Source: Halobacillus litoralis (GTDB taxonomy: Bacteria; Bacillota; Bacilli; Bacillales; Halobacillaceae). From it: a stretch of 64,000 bases of DNA. Where the stretch lies: contig NZ_WMEZ01000002.1 of NCBI RefSeq assembly GCF_009856415.1, positions 496,001-560,000 on the forward strand, written 5' to 3'. This document shows positions 8,065 to 16,774 of this stretch, piece by piece. Under the pieces are notes generated by a model, which searched no databases, had not been told where the DNA came from, and saw nothing but the letters and a program-made list of their open reading frames with translations. A program made the translations under genes and the position numbers. Each line of letters opens with the position of its first letter. The first letter of the stretch is position 1.

Positions 8065-8869
8065 TACCAAACATTTTCCGCCATGTGTTTGGGCCTACGA
8101 CGCCGTCCACTTCAAGACGGTGTTGTTGTTGGAAGGCACAGACGGCCGCTTCTGTTAATGGGCCGAAGTGGCCATCATCCTTTGTTCCGACTGCTCCTTG
8201 GATTCTTTGGACCACCGATCCTTTGGCACCGAAGTGAATGGGATAGCCGGGATAGGTGCGTGCGTTGAGTCTGTTTGTCGTCAACGGGCCTGCACTCCCG
8301 TCTACTTCTAATCCTTCCATATGTTGAAAAGCCTCTACCGCTTGTTTTGTCCGCGGTCCAAAAATGCCATCGATCGGTCCGGGTTCGTAACCTAATATCT
8401 GCAGCTTTGTTTGAAGGTCACGGACATCCTGGGATTTTTCCGGCCATTCGAGATGGGCATAATCTTTGAAACTCGACCAGTCCCCACCCCACTGAAAACC
8501 GAGAGACTTAGCGATACCCGCTACATGACGCCAATCCTGATTCACCGTCCAAAGCGCTTTTTTTCCATCAGAACTGACGAGAAAAAAATCGACCGCCCGG
8601 CCGCTGTGATGGTTGCTTTTTCCGGGTTTAGCATAGGTGACGATGTTGCCGCTATGTCCGTACCTTTTTCCGTTCCAATAATAATCCGGTCGGCCTTGAC
8701 CATACAAATGGGCTTGCTCCTCATACGTGCGATGGCCGGAGGAAATTTGAACGAATATCCCATCTTTATAAGCTTGTTCGATCATCTTCCATACGCTTTC
8801 TTTCACAATCGTTTGGACGTTCCCCATTTTGTTCCGGCTGCGTTGTTTCAACGTTTCTACAGAAATCAT
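8048..8869 (-). CDS. M15-family L,D-type peptidoglycan peptidase with two PG-binding domains
   Basis: Cell-wall hydrolase of 273 residues. The N-terminal M15 (VanY/CwlK-like) domain has the zinc-site pattern SNHHSGRAVDF (about 87-97), a distal WTVNQDWRHV stretch and the final HLEWP (about 140). Two PG_binding_1 repeats follow (LQTKLQILGYEPGPIDGIFGPRTKQAV and VQRIQGAVGTKDDGHFGPLTEAAV). Proteins of this layout cut L-Ala-D-Glu bonds in stem peptides and are also found as phage endolysins. No signal peptide is visible, so export would need another route. No phage genes surround it. Confidence 0.85.
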   Translation of the reverse strand: MISVETLKQRSRNKMGNVQTIVKESVWKMIEQAYKDGIFVQISSGHRTYEEQAHLYGQGRPDYYWNGKRYGHSGNIVTYAKPGKSNHHSGRAVDFFLVSSDGKKALWTVNQDWRHVAGIAKSLGFQWGGDWSSFKDYAHLEWPEKSQDVRDLQTKLQILGYEPGPIDGIFGPRTKQAVEAFQHMEGLEVDGSAGPLTTNRLNARTYPGYPIHFGAKGSVVQRIQGAVGTKDDGHFGPLTEAAVCAFQQQHRLEVDGVVGPNTWRKMFGNQHPS

Positions 8870-8876
8870 AAAAAAT

Positions 8877-8909
8877 CCCTCCCTGCTTCTATAATCGAAG
8901 CGGAGAGGG
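8877..8909 (-). terminator. Hairpin between the small COX1-like gene and the peptidase gene
   Basis: Minus strand stem CCCTCTCCGCTTC / GAAGCAGGGAGGG (two mismatches) followed by ATTTTTT. Its 3' arm contains GGGAGGG, the ribosome site of the peptidase gene, so the same structure may terminate upstream transcripts and hide the ribosome site. Confidence 0.55.
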
Positions 8910-8917
8910 CTTTTGTG

Positions 8918-9289
8918 TCAGGAAGCTTTCAAGTTTTTCAACACATTGAATACAAAGGAAAAAATACCCAGGGATGTTACTGTTGCGCCGGTGGCTACAA
9001 GGGGCAGCAGTGCCTCATTTTTGAAGAGGATGACGAAAAACAGACCGATCATCATGATTGGAAGACCGATGTTGTGCAGCCAGAAGTGAATTTTACCCGT
9101 TAAGGATTGTGCAAGGGCAGGAAAAAGATGATATAAAATACCTGCAAGCGTAAGAGAAGTCCAGCCTAGTAAATTGATGTGGGCGTGAACGGGTGTCAGT
9201 GCATAGTCGTGCACAACTGACATGTAATACCCAAGCACCACCCCTACAGCAAAGTAGACGGCTGAAATTTTAATCAACGTAATCCCCAT
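8918..9289 (-). CDS. Small haem-copper-oxidase subunit I-like membrane protein
   Basis: A protein of 123 residues with four membrane helices. The segment VHAHINLLGWTSLTLAGILYHLFP (about 36-59) is the histidine-containing signature seen in cbb3-type oxidase subunit I and NnrS-like proteins, but the protein is far shorter than an oxidase subunit, so it is a stand-alone member of that superfamily of unknown role. The ATG at 9289 lies nine bases after AGGAGG; the in-frame TTG three codons earlier abuts the ribosome site and is unlikely. Confidence 0.68.
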   Translation of the reverse strand: MGITLIKISAVYFAVGVVLGYYMSVVHDYALTPVHAHINLLGWTSLTLAGILYHLFPALAQSLTGKIHFWLHNIGLPIMMIGLFFVILFKNEALLPLVATGATVTSLGIFSFVFNVLKNLKAS

Positions 9290-9405
9290 AAAGTCCAACC
9301 TCCTTTTTTTCCCATATATACGTTGGACCGCTCTGAAACAGAATCATGGAATTCCGTCGATAAGCATCGTAAAATGAAGGGGAAACTAATGAAGAGGTGA
9401 ACGCA

Positions 9406-10128
9406 ATGAAAATAGAAATTTGGTCAGATTTCGTCTGTCCTTTTTGTTATATCGGAAAACGCAGACTAGAAGAAGCTTTGGAACATTTTCCAGGCAAGCA
9501 GGTGGATGTCGTCTATAAAAGCTTTGAGCTTGATCCGAATGCCGAGCGCAACACGGGAAGAAACATGCATGAGAAACTGGCCGCTAAATACGGTCGTTCG
9601 ATGGAAGAAGCGCGTGAGATGACGCAAAACATGACCGAGCAGGCGAAAATAGTCGGTCTCGATTTCCGTTTTGATTCGGTCGTGCCGACGAACACGTTCG
9701 ATGCCCATCGTGTATCCCAGCTGGCCAATGAAAAAGGGGTAGGCAAAGCTTTTGCTGAACGCTTTTTCAAGGCGGTTCTGACGGACGGTAAAGATATCGG
9801 CGATCATGAGACCATCACAACGCTTGCCGTTGAGGTCGGACTTGACCGTGATGCAGTAGTTTCTGTACTTGAAGGATCTGATTATACGGAAGCGGTTCGC
9901 CGTGAAGAAGCAGAAGCACAGAAGATCGGTGTCCAGGGTGTTCCGTTTTTCGTTATTAATCGGAAGTATGCCGTCTCTGGTGCCCAGCCGACGGAAGTGT
10001 TCGTTCAAGGGCTTGAAAAAGCTTTTGCAGAAGAAGAACAGACGCCTGCTTTTGAGGATTTATCCAGTGAGAGTGGGGCGGCTTGTACGGAAGATGGCTG
10101 TGAAGTGCCTGGGGAAGAAAATAAATAA
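9406..10128 (+). CDS. DsbA-family oxidoreductase, FrnE-like
   Basis: Thioredoxin-fold protein of 240 residues. MKIEIWSDFVCPFCYIGKRR places the CPFC redox motif at residues 11-14, with the cis-proline loop GVQGVPFFVI near 160 and the helical insertion typical of FrnE/2-hydroxychromene isomerase-like proteins. It lacks a signal peptide, so it acts in the cytoplasm, perhaps as a disulfide isomerase in oxidative stress. The C-terminal tail adds two cysteines in CTEDGCEVPGEENK. The ATG at 9406 is preceded by GAGGTG; an upstream in-frame GTG is part of that ribosome site. Confidence 0.87.
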   Translation: MKIEIWSDFVCPFCYIGKRRLEEALEHFPGKQVDVVYKSFELDPNAERNTGRNMHEKLAAKYGRSMEEAREMTQNMTEQAKIVGLDFRFDSVVPTNTFDAHRVSQLANEKGVGKAFAERFFKAVLTDGKDIGDHETITTLAVEVGLDRDAVVSVLEGSDYTEAVRREEAEAQKIGVQGVPFFVINRKYAVSGAQPTEVFVQGLEKAFAEEEQTPAFEDLSSESGAACTEDGCEVPGEENK

Positions 10129-10132
10129 AAGG

Positions 10133-10161
10133 AAAGCCGCGGGGTGTCCCGCGGCTTTTTT
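10133..10161 (+). terminator. Intrinsic terminator after the DsbA-family gene
   Basis: AAAGCCGCGGG / CCCGCGGCTTT with a four-base loop and a T-run. Confidence 0.9.
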
Positions 10162-10206
10162 GTGTGTTGATTGGTGTTATGTGTGAACCTTAGGGCATTA
10201 TCTTTT

Positions 10207-10659
10207 TTATATGATTCCCTGGAACGTTAAGATGGCTTCTGCAATGAGTGCAGAGCCTAAAAACGTGCCAAGCATGACACACACGGCGACCACGATGCTG
10301 CGCCAACCGAGTTTGACAAAGTCTGTCCAGGAGCGTCCAATCGCAATTCCTGCATAAGCAAGGATTGGTGTGGTCAATGCAAGCAGCTCCACTTCACTTG
10401 TGGCGGAGACGATATATTCAGACCCCGGCATCCATGGCATGGAAAGAAGTACGCCCACAAGCGCCACGTAAGCAATACTTGGCAGCGAACCTGGAAGCAC
10501 ATCACCTAGAATTAACCCGACGAGGCAAATGCCGATGAGAATCAGCATCCCCGGTATAGCGGCTGTTGGAAGAATCTCATAGCCGATCCAGTTTCCGACC
10601 AGCGCGACCACCCCGAAAATCCCCAATAGCAGCACCCATTCTTGTATATTTTTAAGCAT
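10207..10659 (-). CDS. Small membrane protein, partner of the DUF3100 gene
   Basis: A 150-residue protein with about four to five membrane helices and Gly/Ala-rich segments (PILAYAGIAIGRSWTDFVKLGWRS) reminiscent of half of a transporter of the DUF3100/DUF340 kind. It follows the DUF3100 gene by three bases, so the pair probably forms a two-component membrane transporter. Function is unknown. The ATG is preceded by AAGGGGCG at normal spacing. Confidence 0.7.
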   Translation of the reverse strand: MLKNIQEWVLLLGIFGVVALVGNWIGYEILPTAAIPGMLILIGICLVGLILGDVLPGSLPSIAYVALVGVLLSMPWMPGSEYIVSATSEVELLALTTPILAYAGIAIGRSWTDFVKLGWRSIVVAVCVMLGTFLGSALIAEAILTFQGII

Positions 10660-10662
10660 CGT

Positions 10663-11472
10663 TTACGCCCCTTTCCTTACACTTGTGTTGCTTTTCTTTT
10701 TTGTCATGAGTTGATACAAACGTTCTGTAAGCGGCAGTCCGATGAAGATGCTCATATACAACCCTGTTGATAAGGATAAAAGGTTACTGGCTCCTGCAAA
10801 GGCGAGGATATCATTTTCCATCCCCGGAAAAGCTGCAACGAGTGATCCACTGGCGGCGGCCATCATACTTCCACTTCCGATTCCAGAAGCCATGGCGAAA
10901 GATAACGGGTGAAGCGGTGTCCAAGTAGCAAGAAAACCTGAGATCAACCCCATAAATACCGCTCCGAACACGGTACCGAATATGTAAATCGCCATGACTC
11001 CGCGCCCTTCGGGTGAGTTGAATCCATACTTGTCCATGATCAATCCGACGTTCGGTTCACGTGCGACCGAGTGGGCCATCCCGATACTTTCGCGTTTCAA
11101 CCCAAGCCAGACAGCTACAGGCAAGGCGATTAGAATCGTCCCGAGGTTTCCGAATTCCTGTAAAAGTAACGCTGGACCTGCCTCTATGATCTGCGGAAGC
11201 GACGGACCGATGATGACACCGATTTTCGCAATGAGGACCGTGACTCCAAGAACGATGAGCGGTTCTGCATTTTTCGACTGTTTCTCTTTGACCACTGGTG
11301 TAAAAAATAAAGCAAGACCAATAATGATGGCATAAAGCATCGGTAATAAAAGTACGACACCAGGACCGACATTGAAGGAGTGTGTGCCGATCGTTTCCGT
11401 AAGCAGAACAATCGCAAGGACAATCGCATGCAGCCTCCAATCTTTCCAAATGTTCGTCAGTTGTTGTTTCAT
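10663..11472 (-). CDS. DUF3100 family membrane protein
   Basis: A 269-residue polytopic protein (about seven helices). It has the DUF3100 features RESIGMAHSVAREPNVGLIMDKYG (about 121-144) and SFAMASGIGSGSMMAAASG (about 190-208), resembling 2-hydroxycarboxylate or small-acid carriers. No function is established for the family. It is divergent from another permease gene and has its own promoter with TTGAAA/TATAAT. Confidence 0.78.
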   Translation of the reverse strand: MKQQLTNIWKDWRLHAIVLAIVLLTETIGTHSFNVGPGVVLLLPMLYAIIIGLALFFTPVVKEKQSKNAEPLIVLGVTVLIAKIGVIIGPSLPQIIEAGPALLLQEFGNLGTILIALPVAVWLGLKRESIGMAHSVAREPNVGLIMDKYGFNSPEGRGVMAIYIFGTVFGAVFMGLISGFLATWTPLHPLSFAMASGIGSGSMMAAASGSLVAAFPGMENDILAFAGASNLLSLSTGLYMSIFIGLPLTERLYQLMTKKKSNTSVRKGA

Positions 11473-11500
11473 TGGTGATCCCCCCTAAAAAAATAAATAA

Positions 11501-11536
11501 TACTAATCATTATAATGTTCAGAAAATTTATTTCAA
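11501..11536 (-). promoter_or_regulatory. DUF3100 promoter with overlapping Fur/PerR-like box
   Basis: Minus strand -35 TTGAAA (11531-11536), 16-bp spacer, -10 TATAAT (11509-11514). The box TTATAATGATTAGTA (11501-11515) matches 13 of 15 positions of the PerR consensus TTATAATNATTATAA, although six of those come from the -10 itself. The promoter is credible; PerR or Fur control is only suggested. Confidence 0.5.
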
Positions 11537-11622
11537 GGTCAATTTTTGACAAAAAGAGCGTTCCCCGTTTCACCCCTCCGGAACTGATTGAATAGCCTAT
11601 GTAAAAAAGAGGAGGCATTTAT

Positions 11623-13044
11623 ATGGAATTGACAATGTCTCATTGGATTTACGGGCTGTTCACACTTCTCATCATCATGACGATGATTTTCCGTAAAGGG
11701 GTCGTGCTCCCCACCTTACTCGGTACTTTTTTAGTCGCCTGGATGTTTAATGGCAGCTTGATCAGTGGTTTTGTCGGTGTTTTCAATGCCAACCTTGTAG
11801 CCGCAAAAGAGTTATTCAATATCTTTTTGATTATTACGTTTATGGTCGCCTTGCTGCGTTCCTTGAAAGATCTCGGGGCGGATACACGGATGATCCAACC
11901 GATTCAAAAAGTAATGATCAACAGTCATGTTTCGTTTTTCATTCTCGTCGGTGTCACTTATGTCGTCTCCCTTTTCTTCTGGCCGACCCCTGCCGTTCCG
12001 CTCATTTGTGCCCTCCTTGTGCCTGCTGCTATCCGTACAGGACTGCCTGCGATGGTGGCGGCGATGGCTGTGGCGCTTGCCGGACAGGGAATGGCGTTAT
12101 CTTCGGACTATATCATTCAAGTCGCACCTGAACTATCCGCAAAATCAGCAGGGATTGATACAGCGAGCGTCATGGATCAGGCACTGCTTTTATCAGTGGT
12201 TACAGGTGTCGTTGCCATCGGTCTTGCTTATTTGTTCAACAGGAAAAGTTTCCGTTCCAAGGATGACCCTCAGAACCAACAGGAAATCGTTCAGATGCAA
12301 GGTCTCAAACAAACCGAAGAAACAACAAGCTCACGTGTTCATGTCTGGAGCAAAGTATTCGCCGTCCTCGTCCCGCTCTCCATGCTCGCCGTAATGATTT
12401 ATATGGTTTCGACCAAGCTCGGTTCAGGACGGATGGGTGGATTTGAAGGAGGCAACGGAGCGGCTTTTATCGGAGGTGTCGCCGTCGTTTTACTGCTCCT
12501 TTCTAGTGTTGCCTTTGGAAAGCAGAAAGCGCTCGATGATGTGAGCGAGCATATTACGGAAGGGTTCGTGTTTGCCTTTAAAGCCATGGGACCTGTCATT
12601 CCGATTGCCGGTTTCTTTTTTCTTGGCAGTGGGGATTTTGCCAAAGATATTCTTGTCCTTCCTGCTGAAGCGACCCCTTCCTTCTTGTTTGATCTCGTCC
12701 AATCAAGTCAGGATTATTTGCCACAGAGTGCGTTTTTGACCGCATTTAGTATTCTGATCATCGGAATCATTACAGGATTGGATGGCTCCGGTTTCTCAGG
12801 GCTTCCACTTACCGGCGCTCTGTCTGCCTCGCTCGCCAACGGAACGATCGACACTTCGACCCTCGCTGCCATCGGACAGATGGGGTCCATCTGGACGGGA
12901 GGCGGTACCATCATCGCCTGGTCGTCCTTGATCGCAATTGCAGGATTCTGCGGCGTCCCGGTTATGGAACTCGTCCGCAAAAACTTCATCCCCGTCATCC
13001 TCGGATTGATCGCCTCAACAACCCTGGCATTGGTGTTGTTTTAG
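11623..13044 (+). CDS. Polytopic permease of unassigned substrate (ion-transporter superfamily-like)
   Basis: A 473-residue protein with 11-12 membrane helices, a pseudo-repeated architecture and two re-entrant-loop-like segments (PTPAVPLICALLVPAAIRTGLP near 124-145, and GLDGSGFSGLPLTGALSASLANG near 387-409). These features resemble carboxylate or sodium/proton exchangers of the IT superfamily (CitM, GntP, NhaC groups). I cannot assign a substrate. GGAGG sits seven bases before the ATG. It is divergent from the DUF3100 pair and ends at a palindromic terminator. Confidence 0.68.
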   Translation: MELTMSHWIYGLFTLLIIMTMIFRKGVVLPTLLGTFLVAWMFNGSLISGFVGVFNANLVAAKELFNIFLIITFMVALLRSLKDLGADTRMIQPIQKVMINSHVSFFILVGVTYVVSLFFWPTPAVPLICALLVPAAIRTGLPAMVAAMAVALAGQGMALSSDYIIQVAPELSAKSAGIDTASVMDQALLLSVVTGVVAIGLAYLFNRKSFRSKDDPQNQQEIVQMQGLKQTEETTSSRVHVWSKVFAVLVPLSMLAVMIYMVSTKLGSGRMGGFEGGNGAAFIGGVAVVLLLLSSVAFGKQKALDDVSEHITEGFVFAFKAMGPVIPIAGFFFLGSGDFAKDILVLPAEATPSFLFDLVQSSQDYLPQSAFLTAFSILIIGIITGLDGSGFSGLPLTGALSASLANGTIDTSTLAAIGQMGSIWTGGGTIIAWSSLIAIAGFCGVPVMELVRKNFIPVILGLIASTTLALVLF

Positions 13045-13053
13045 TATCCTTTT

Positions 13054-13104
13054 TTTGGTGTACCAGGTCATCCATAATCTGGATGACCTGGTACACCAAA
13101 TTTT
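13054..13104. terminator. Palindromic repeat (GGTCATCCA family) after the permease
   Basis: Arms of 21 bp (13054-13074 and 13080-13100), loop TAATC, followed by TTTT. Second copy of the family first seen at 5529. Confidence 0.85.
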
Positions 13105-13291
13105 GTCAATCAATCTTTCTCCTTAATTATGCTCTTGGTTTGTATTTCTTTAGACACACGAAGGATTCGATATCCAGGATAGATATCCTATCGAACACCT
13201 GTCCATTTGATTCATTTTTCTGAATATTAGTGAAACCGATTTCCTTACATGTTATATTTTGGTAAGTATTTCTATTAGAGGGGGAAATTTG

Positions 13292-14662
13292 ATGAATAAG
13301 AAACACATCGTTCTTAGCTCGGCTATGGCTGGGTTACTTGTCTTTTCTGCTACACCGACGACATTTGCCCACGACATGCTTGATGATGCACTAGTAGAGA
13401 AAGGGCAGGAAGGGTCGCAAGCACTTAATGAGGTGCCTGTTTTAGAAGGGACGAAAAACGTAGGAAACTGGAAGGAAGTCGGTTCCGCGCAGTTAAAACA
13501 ATATGATGGCGTCCAGAATAACACCGCTGATGTTTATGCCTATGATGGCTATGCTTATGTAGGTACACATACACGGAATGGCGGCGAAGGCGGCGTCCGT
13601 ATCTTTGATTTGAAAGATCCATCCAATCCAGTTGAAATCGCCAAGTTTGCTGATGACATTCCTGGCACATGGCAGGAAAAAGTCATTGTAAAAAAAGTGA
13701 ACACGGAAGAGTTCAAAGGGGATCTTGCTGTCGTAAGTGTCCAACAACTGGATCGTGAAGCTCCTGAATCCAAAGGTGGCTTTCTTTTATATGATGTATC
13801 GAATCCTGAGTCTCCTGAAAAACTTGGTTTCTGGGAAATGGACAAGCGCGTGCCGGGTACCCATGAACTTTACCTGACAGTGAAAGAAGGAAAGCCTTTC
13901 GTGTTGGCGGCAAATCCGTATGCGGACTACTATACCCACGGGAAAGAGAAGGATTTCGCATTAGTTGACGTTAGCGACCCTTCCGCTCCGGAAACGATTT
14001 ACGAGTTCGATCCGCGCACCTTGCCTGAAGTCGATGAAGATTTCAACGGATATCACTGGGACTCTCCTGATGGGAAAACACGTCCTGTCTTCAACCACAG
14101 TACGATGACGGACAACAACGGAGATACTGCCCTTCTATCTTTCTGGGATCTCGGTACGATCATTCTCGATATCTCTGATCCTTACAATGTGAAGTTCGAA
14201 GGTCGGACAGACTATGCTCCGGATGTTCAGGGATCCGCACACTCCGCAGCCCTTGCGAAAGGCGGCAATGTCCTGATTGAGACACGCGAAGTGTACAATC
14301 CTACAAGAGAAGGCTATGAAGAATCCTATGGCTACACGAGAATATTTGATATTAAAGATAAGCAGAATCCGCAGCTGTTGAGCACGTTCAAGACAGAGCT
14401 CGTCGATGACGTAGAAGATGGTGTAACATTCGCGAACACCGTCCACGATCCAAAAGTTCATGGCAACACCTTGTATCTGTCCCACTATGCGGGAGGAATC
14501 CGTGCGGTGGATATCACCGATCCTAGCAATCCGGAGCAGGTTGGTGTTTATAATCCTGCCGGCGGTTATTTCTGGGGAACATTCGTTGATCGCAACTACG
14601 TGCTTGGCTCTGACATGAACCAAGGTTTGAAAGTTTTGCAGAAGAATAATAGCAATAAGTAA
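13292..14662 (+). CDS. Secreted LVIVD-repeat (beta-propeller-like) protein
   Basis: A 456-residue exported protein. A signal peptide (MNKKHIVLSSAMAGLLVFSA...TFAHD) is followed by repeated DVSDPSAPE / DISDPYNVK / DITDPSNPEQVG units separated by about 40-60 residues, the hallmark of LVIVD repeats that build a beta-propeller. The repeats contain acidic loops such as DNNGD that could bind calcium. It has neither a sorting signal nor a membrane anchor, so it is probably released. Function is unknown; family members are found in halophiles and marine bacteria. The start is the ATG after AGAGGGGGA; a longer frame from 13259 lacks a ribosome site. Confidence 0.83.
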   Translation: MNKKHIVLSSAMAGLLVFSATPTTFAHDMLDDALVEKGQEGSQALNEVPVLEGTKNVGNWKEVGSAQLKQYDGVQNNTADVYAYDGYAYVGTHTRNGGEGGVRIFDLKDPSNPVEIAKFADDIPGTWQEKVIVKKVNTEEFKGDLAVVSVQQLDREAPESKGGFLLYDVSNPESPEKLGFWEMDKRVPGTHELYLTVKEGKPFVLAANPYADYYTHGKEKDFALVDVSDPSAPETIYEFDPRTLPEVDEDFNGYHWDSPDGKTRPVFNHSTMTDNNGDTALLSFWDLGTIILDISDPYNVKFEGRTDYAPDVQGSAHSAALAKGGNVLIETREVYNPTREGYEESYGYTRIFDIKDKQNPQLLSTFKTELVDDVEDGVTFANTVHDPKVHGNTLYLSHYAGGIRAVDITDPSNPEQVGVYNPAGGYFWGTFVDRNYVLGSDMNQGLKVLQKNNSNK

Positions 14663-14670
14663 ACCATTGA

Positions 14671-14697
14671 GCCTCTCGTTTACACGGGAGGCTTTTA
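14671..14697 (+). terminator. Intrinsic terminator after the LVIVD gene
   Basis: GCCTCTCG / CGGGAGGC stem with six-base loop, then TTTTA. Confidence 0.8.
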
Positions 14698-14797
14698 TCA
14701 ACCAAAATTACGATATATCAATTAAATTTTAGATATATCAACCAAACTCCTAATATATCGGCCAAATCAAAAATATATCAATCAAACTAAAAAAGTG
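14698..14797. repeat. Tandem array of five degenerate 20-bp units
   Basis: Units start at 14698, 14718, 14738, 14758 and 14778. Each begins TCAAYYAAA-like and ends ATATA (the last diverges to AGTG), e.g. TCAACCAAACTCCTAATATA. The period is exactly 20 bp in all five, close to two helical turns. It lies between convergent genes, bounded by two terminators, with no open frame. Confidence 0.75.
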
Positions 14798-14819
14798 CAG
14801 GAGCTCCCTCCTGCACTTT
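14788..14819 (-). terminator. Intrinsic terminator of the galactoside operon
   Basis: Minus strand AAAGTGCAGGAG / CTCCTGCACTTT with loop GGAG and a U-run (plus strand AAAAA at 14788-14794), directly after the GH42 stop. Confidence 0.85.
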
Positions 14820-14821
14820 CT

Positions 14822-16774
14822 CTATCCCTTCACAATTCTACTTTCAAATGGACCCAGCTTCTCCTTACCATACGACTTTTCCTTATCACTGTGATTCATC
14901 AAGAATAGGTAGGAATCTCCACCGATATGACGGCGATACACTTCCACATCGCTATCGGACTCGATCGTTTGAATGCCACGGTCCTTCGTCACATCGTCAG
15001 CAATTTTCTCCAAAGCCTCTTCACTCAAGCCACCGCCGACATAGTACACGCTCCCTTTTCCAAAGGTGTTCTTCGTCACGGCTGCGTACTCTTTGTAAAA
15101 TTGATCCTGATACGAATAGAGCGTTTCTGCTTGTTCAGGAACGAGGAGGTCGCGCCAGACGGATATGTGAGCGGGTACTTCAGCAAACGCTCCTTCCCCT
15201 TGCAATTCAAGCTGATGGGCAGCCGTTAAAGATTCGATTTCCTCCACGCGTGCACCGATCATATCACGGACAGGGCCTGGCAGGACTTCCCCGAGTCGGA
15301 TGTTGTTGTCCTTGCCTTTCAATCCGGCACGGAAGGAAAAGATGACGGTGCCGCCTTCGTCTGCAAAGGTCCGGAGCCGACTCGCGAGTGCATCGTCCAT
15401 CAACTGCATGACTGGGACCAGTACGACTTTGTATGTACTGAGATCACGGCTGGCCGGGATGACGTCGATGTTCGTATTCTTACGGTAAAACGGGCGATAC
15501 AAACGAAGCAATTCTTCGTTAAAATCAAAGTCTTTGCTCTGGATTTGTGAACGCCATGACCAGATGTTGTCATAATCATAGAGAACCGCAACATCAGAGT
15601 TGATTTCCGCATTCAACAGCTCTTCATACTCTTTGATTTCGCTGAAAAGAGATTGTACCTCTTTATATTTGCGTCCATATACGTTGTCATGGTCGACGAC
15701 ACCGTAACAAAACTGTTCGGCACCTTTGGTCATGCCACGCCAGCGGAAATAGAGCATGTTGGAACAACCGTGTGCGAACGCTTGGTACGACCACATTTTC
15801 GCTTGATTCGGTCGTGGCAGGTAGCCGATGACATCATGGCCCTGAGCTCCCATCAGTTCTTCGACGATCCAATAGTTTTGATCCAGTAAGCCACGGTTGA
15901 AATCATGCGTCATGGCGATCGCTTCTGGAGGGATCGGTTTTTCGAGGCCGCCCCATACCGGATAGTTATCATAGGAGACGAAGTCCATCGGCTTCACATT
16001 TTCCTCGTGGTCGAACCACTTATCGAAAAAGCCCCCGGACACGTTCGTTGTCACTGTCTGATGGCTGCCTTTGTGTTCGTTCACAATCGCCGTCATTTCA
16101 TGGGTGAATCCGTTGACAGAAGCGGAACGGAAGCGTGCCCACTCCAGCTTCAACGTCGGATTGTGGGTCGTCACGGTCGGCTTCGGAATCGGAATTTCAG
16201 AAAAGTCGTTGTACGTCTGCCCCCAGAAAATCGTCCCCCATTCGTCATTCAGCTGATCCACGCTTTCGTATTTGTTTTGCAAATACTGATGAAAGGCACC
16301 ATGGCACTGATCACAGTAGCACATGTCGCTTCCTTCATGACCGAATTCATTGTCAATCTGCCAGGAGACAATGGCTTCCTCATTTTTATAGTGCTGGACG
16401 AGTTTTTCCGTTATCCCTGCTGCGTACTGACGGTATTTGTCTGAGTTGAAGCAGTATTGGCGACGGCCACCGAACACCCTTGTGTTACCGTTTTCATTTT
16501 CAGATAGAATCGAAGGGTGTTTCTGAGCGAGCCAAGCTGGAAATGTCGCTGTCGGTGTCCCGAACATGACCTCGAGGCCTTGCTGTTTCGCTTTTTTAAT
16601 CACACGATCGAAGTAGGAAAAGTCAAAAGCGCCTTCCTCTTTTTCCATGAGATGCCACGCAAATTCTCCAATCCGGATCATGTTCGCGCCCATCTCTTTG
16701 ATGCCCTGAATGTCTTCATCCATCATTTGTTCCGGCCAGTGTTCCGGATAGTAATCGACACCTAAATACGTCAT
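14822..16774 (-). CDS. GH42 beta-galactosidase
   Basis: Cytoplasmic beta-galactosidase of 650 residues that hydrolyses imported beta-galactosides. The catalytic TIM barrel has acid/base Glu143 in QIDNEFGHEGS and the likely nucleophile Glu305 in YWIVEELMGAQG. Cys108, Cys152, Cys154 and Cys157 (CYCDQC) form the zinc cluster of this family. The trimerisation and C-terminal beta domains follow. It is last in the nine-gene galactoside region and begins directly at the stop of the epimerase gene. Confidence 0.95.
   Translation of the reverse strand: MTYLGVDYYPEHWPEQMMDEDIQGIKEMGANMIRIGEFAWHLMEKEEGAFDFSYFDRVIKKAKQQGLEVMFGTPTATFPAWLAQKHPSILSENENGNTRVFGGRRQYCFNSDKYRQYAAGITEKLVQHYKNEEAIVSWQIDNEFGHEGSDMCYCDQCHGAFHQYLQNKYESVDQLNDEWGTIFWGQTYNDFSEIPIPKPTVTTHNPTLKLEWARFRSASVNGFTHEMTAIVNEHKGSHQTVTTNVSGGFFDKWFDHEENVKPMDFVSYDNYPVWGGLEKPIPPEAIAMTHDFNRGLLDQNYWIVEELMGAQGHDVIGYLPRPNQAKMWSYQAFAHGCSNMLYFRWRGMTKGAEQFCYGVVDHDNVYGRKYKEVQSLFSEIKEYEELLNAEINSDVAVLYDYDNIWSWRSQIQSKDFDFNEELLRLYRPFYRKNTNIDVIPASRDLSTYKVVLVPVMQLMDDALASRLRTFADEGGTVIFSFRAGLKGKDNNIRLGEVLPGPVRDMIGARVEEIESLTAAHQLELQGEGAFAEVPAHISVWRDLLVPEQAETLYSYQDQFYKEYAAVTKNTFGKGSVYYVGGGLSEEALEKIADDVTKDRGIQTIESDSDVEVYRRHIGGDSYLFLMNHSDKEKSYGKEKLGPFESRIVKG

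Noticed and set aside
8048-8869. Prophage endolysin as sign of a prophage
   Set aside because: No holin, structural or integrase genes nearby; M15 peptidases with PG-binding domains are common chromosomal genes.
14698-14797. Possible CRISPR array
   Set aside because: The units are contiguous 20-mers with no unique spacers and no cas genes are present.
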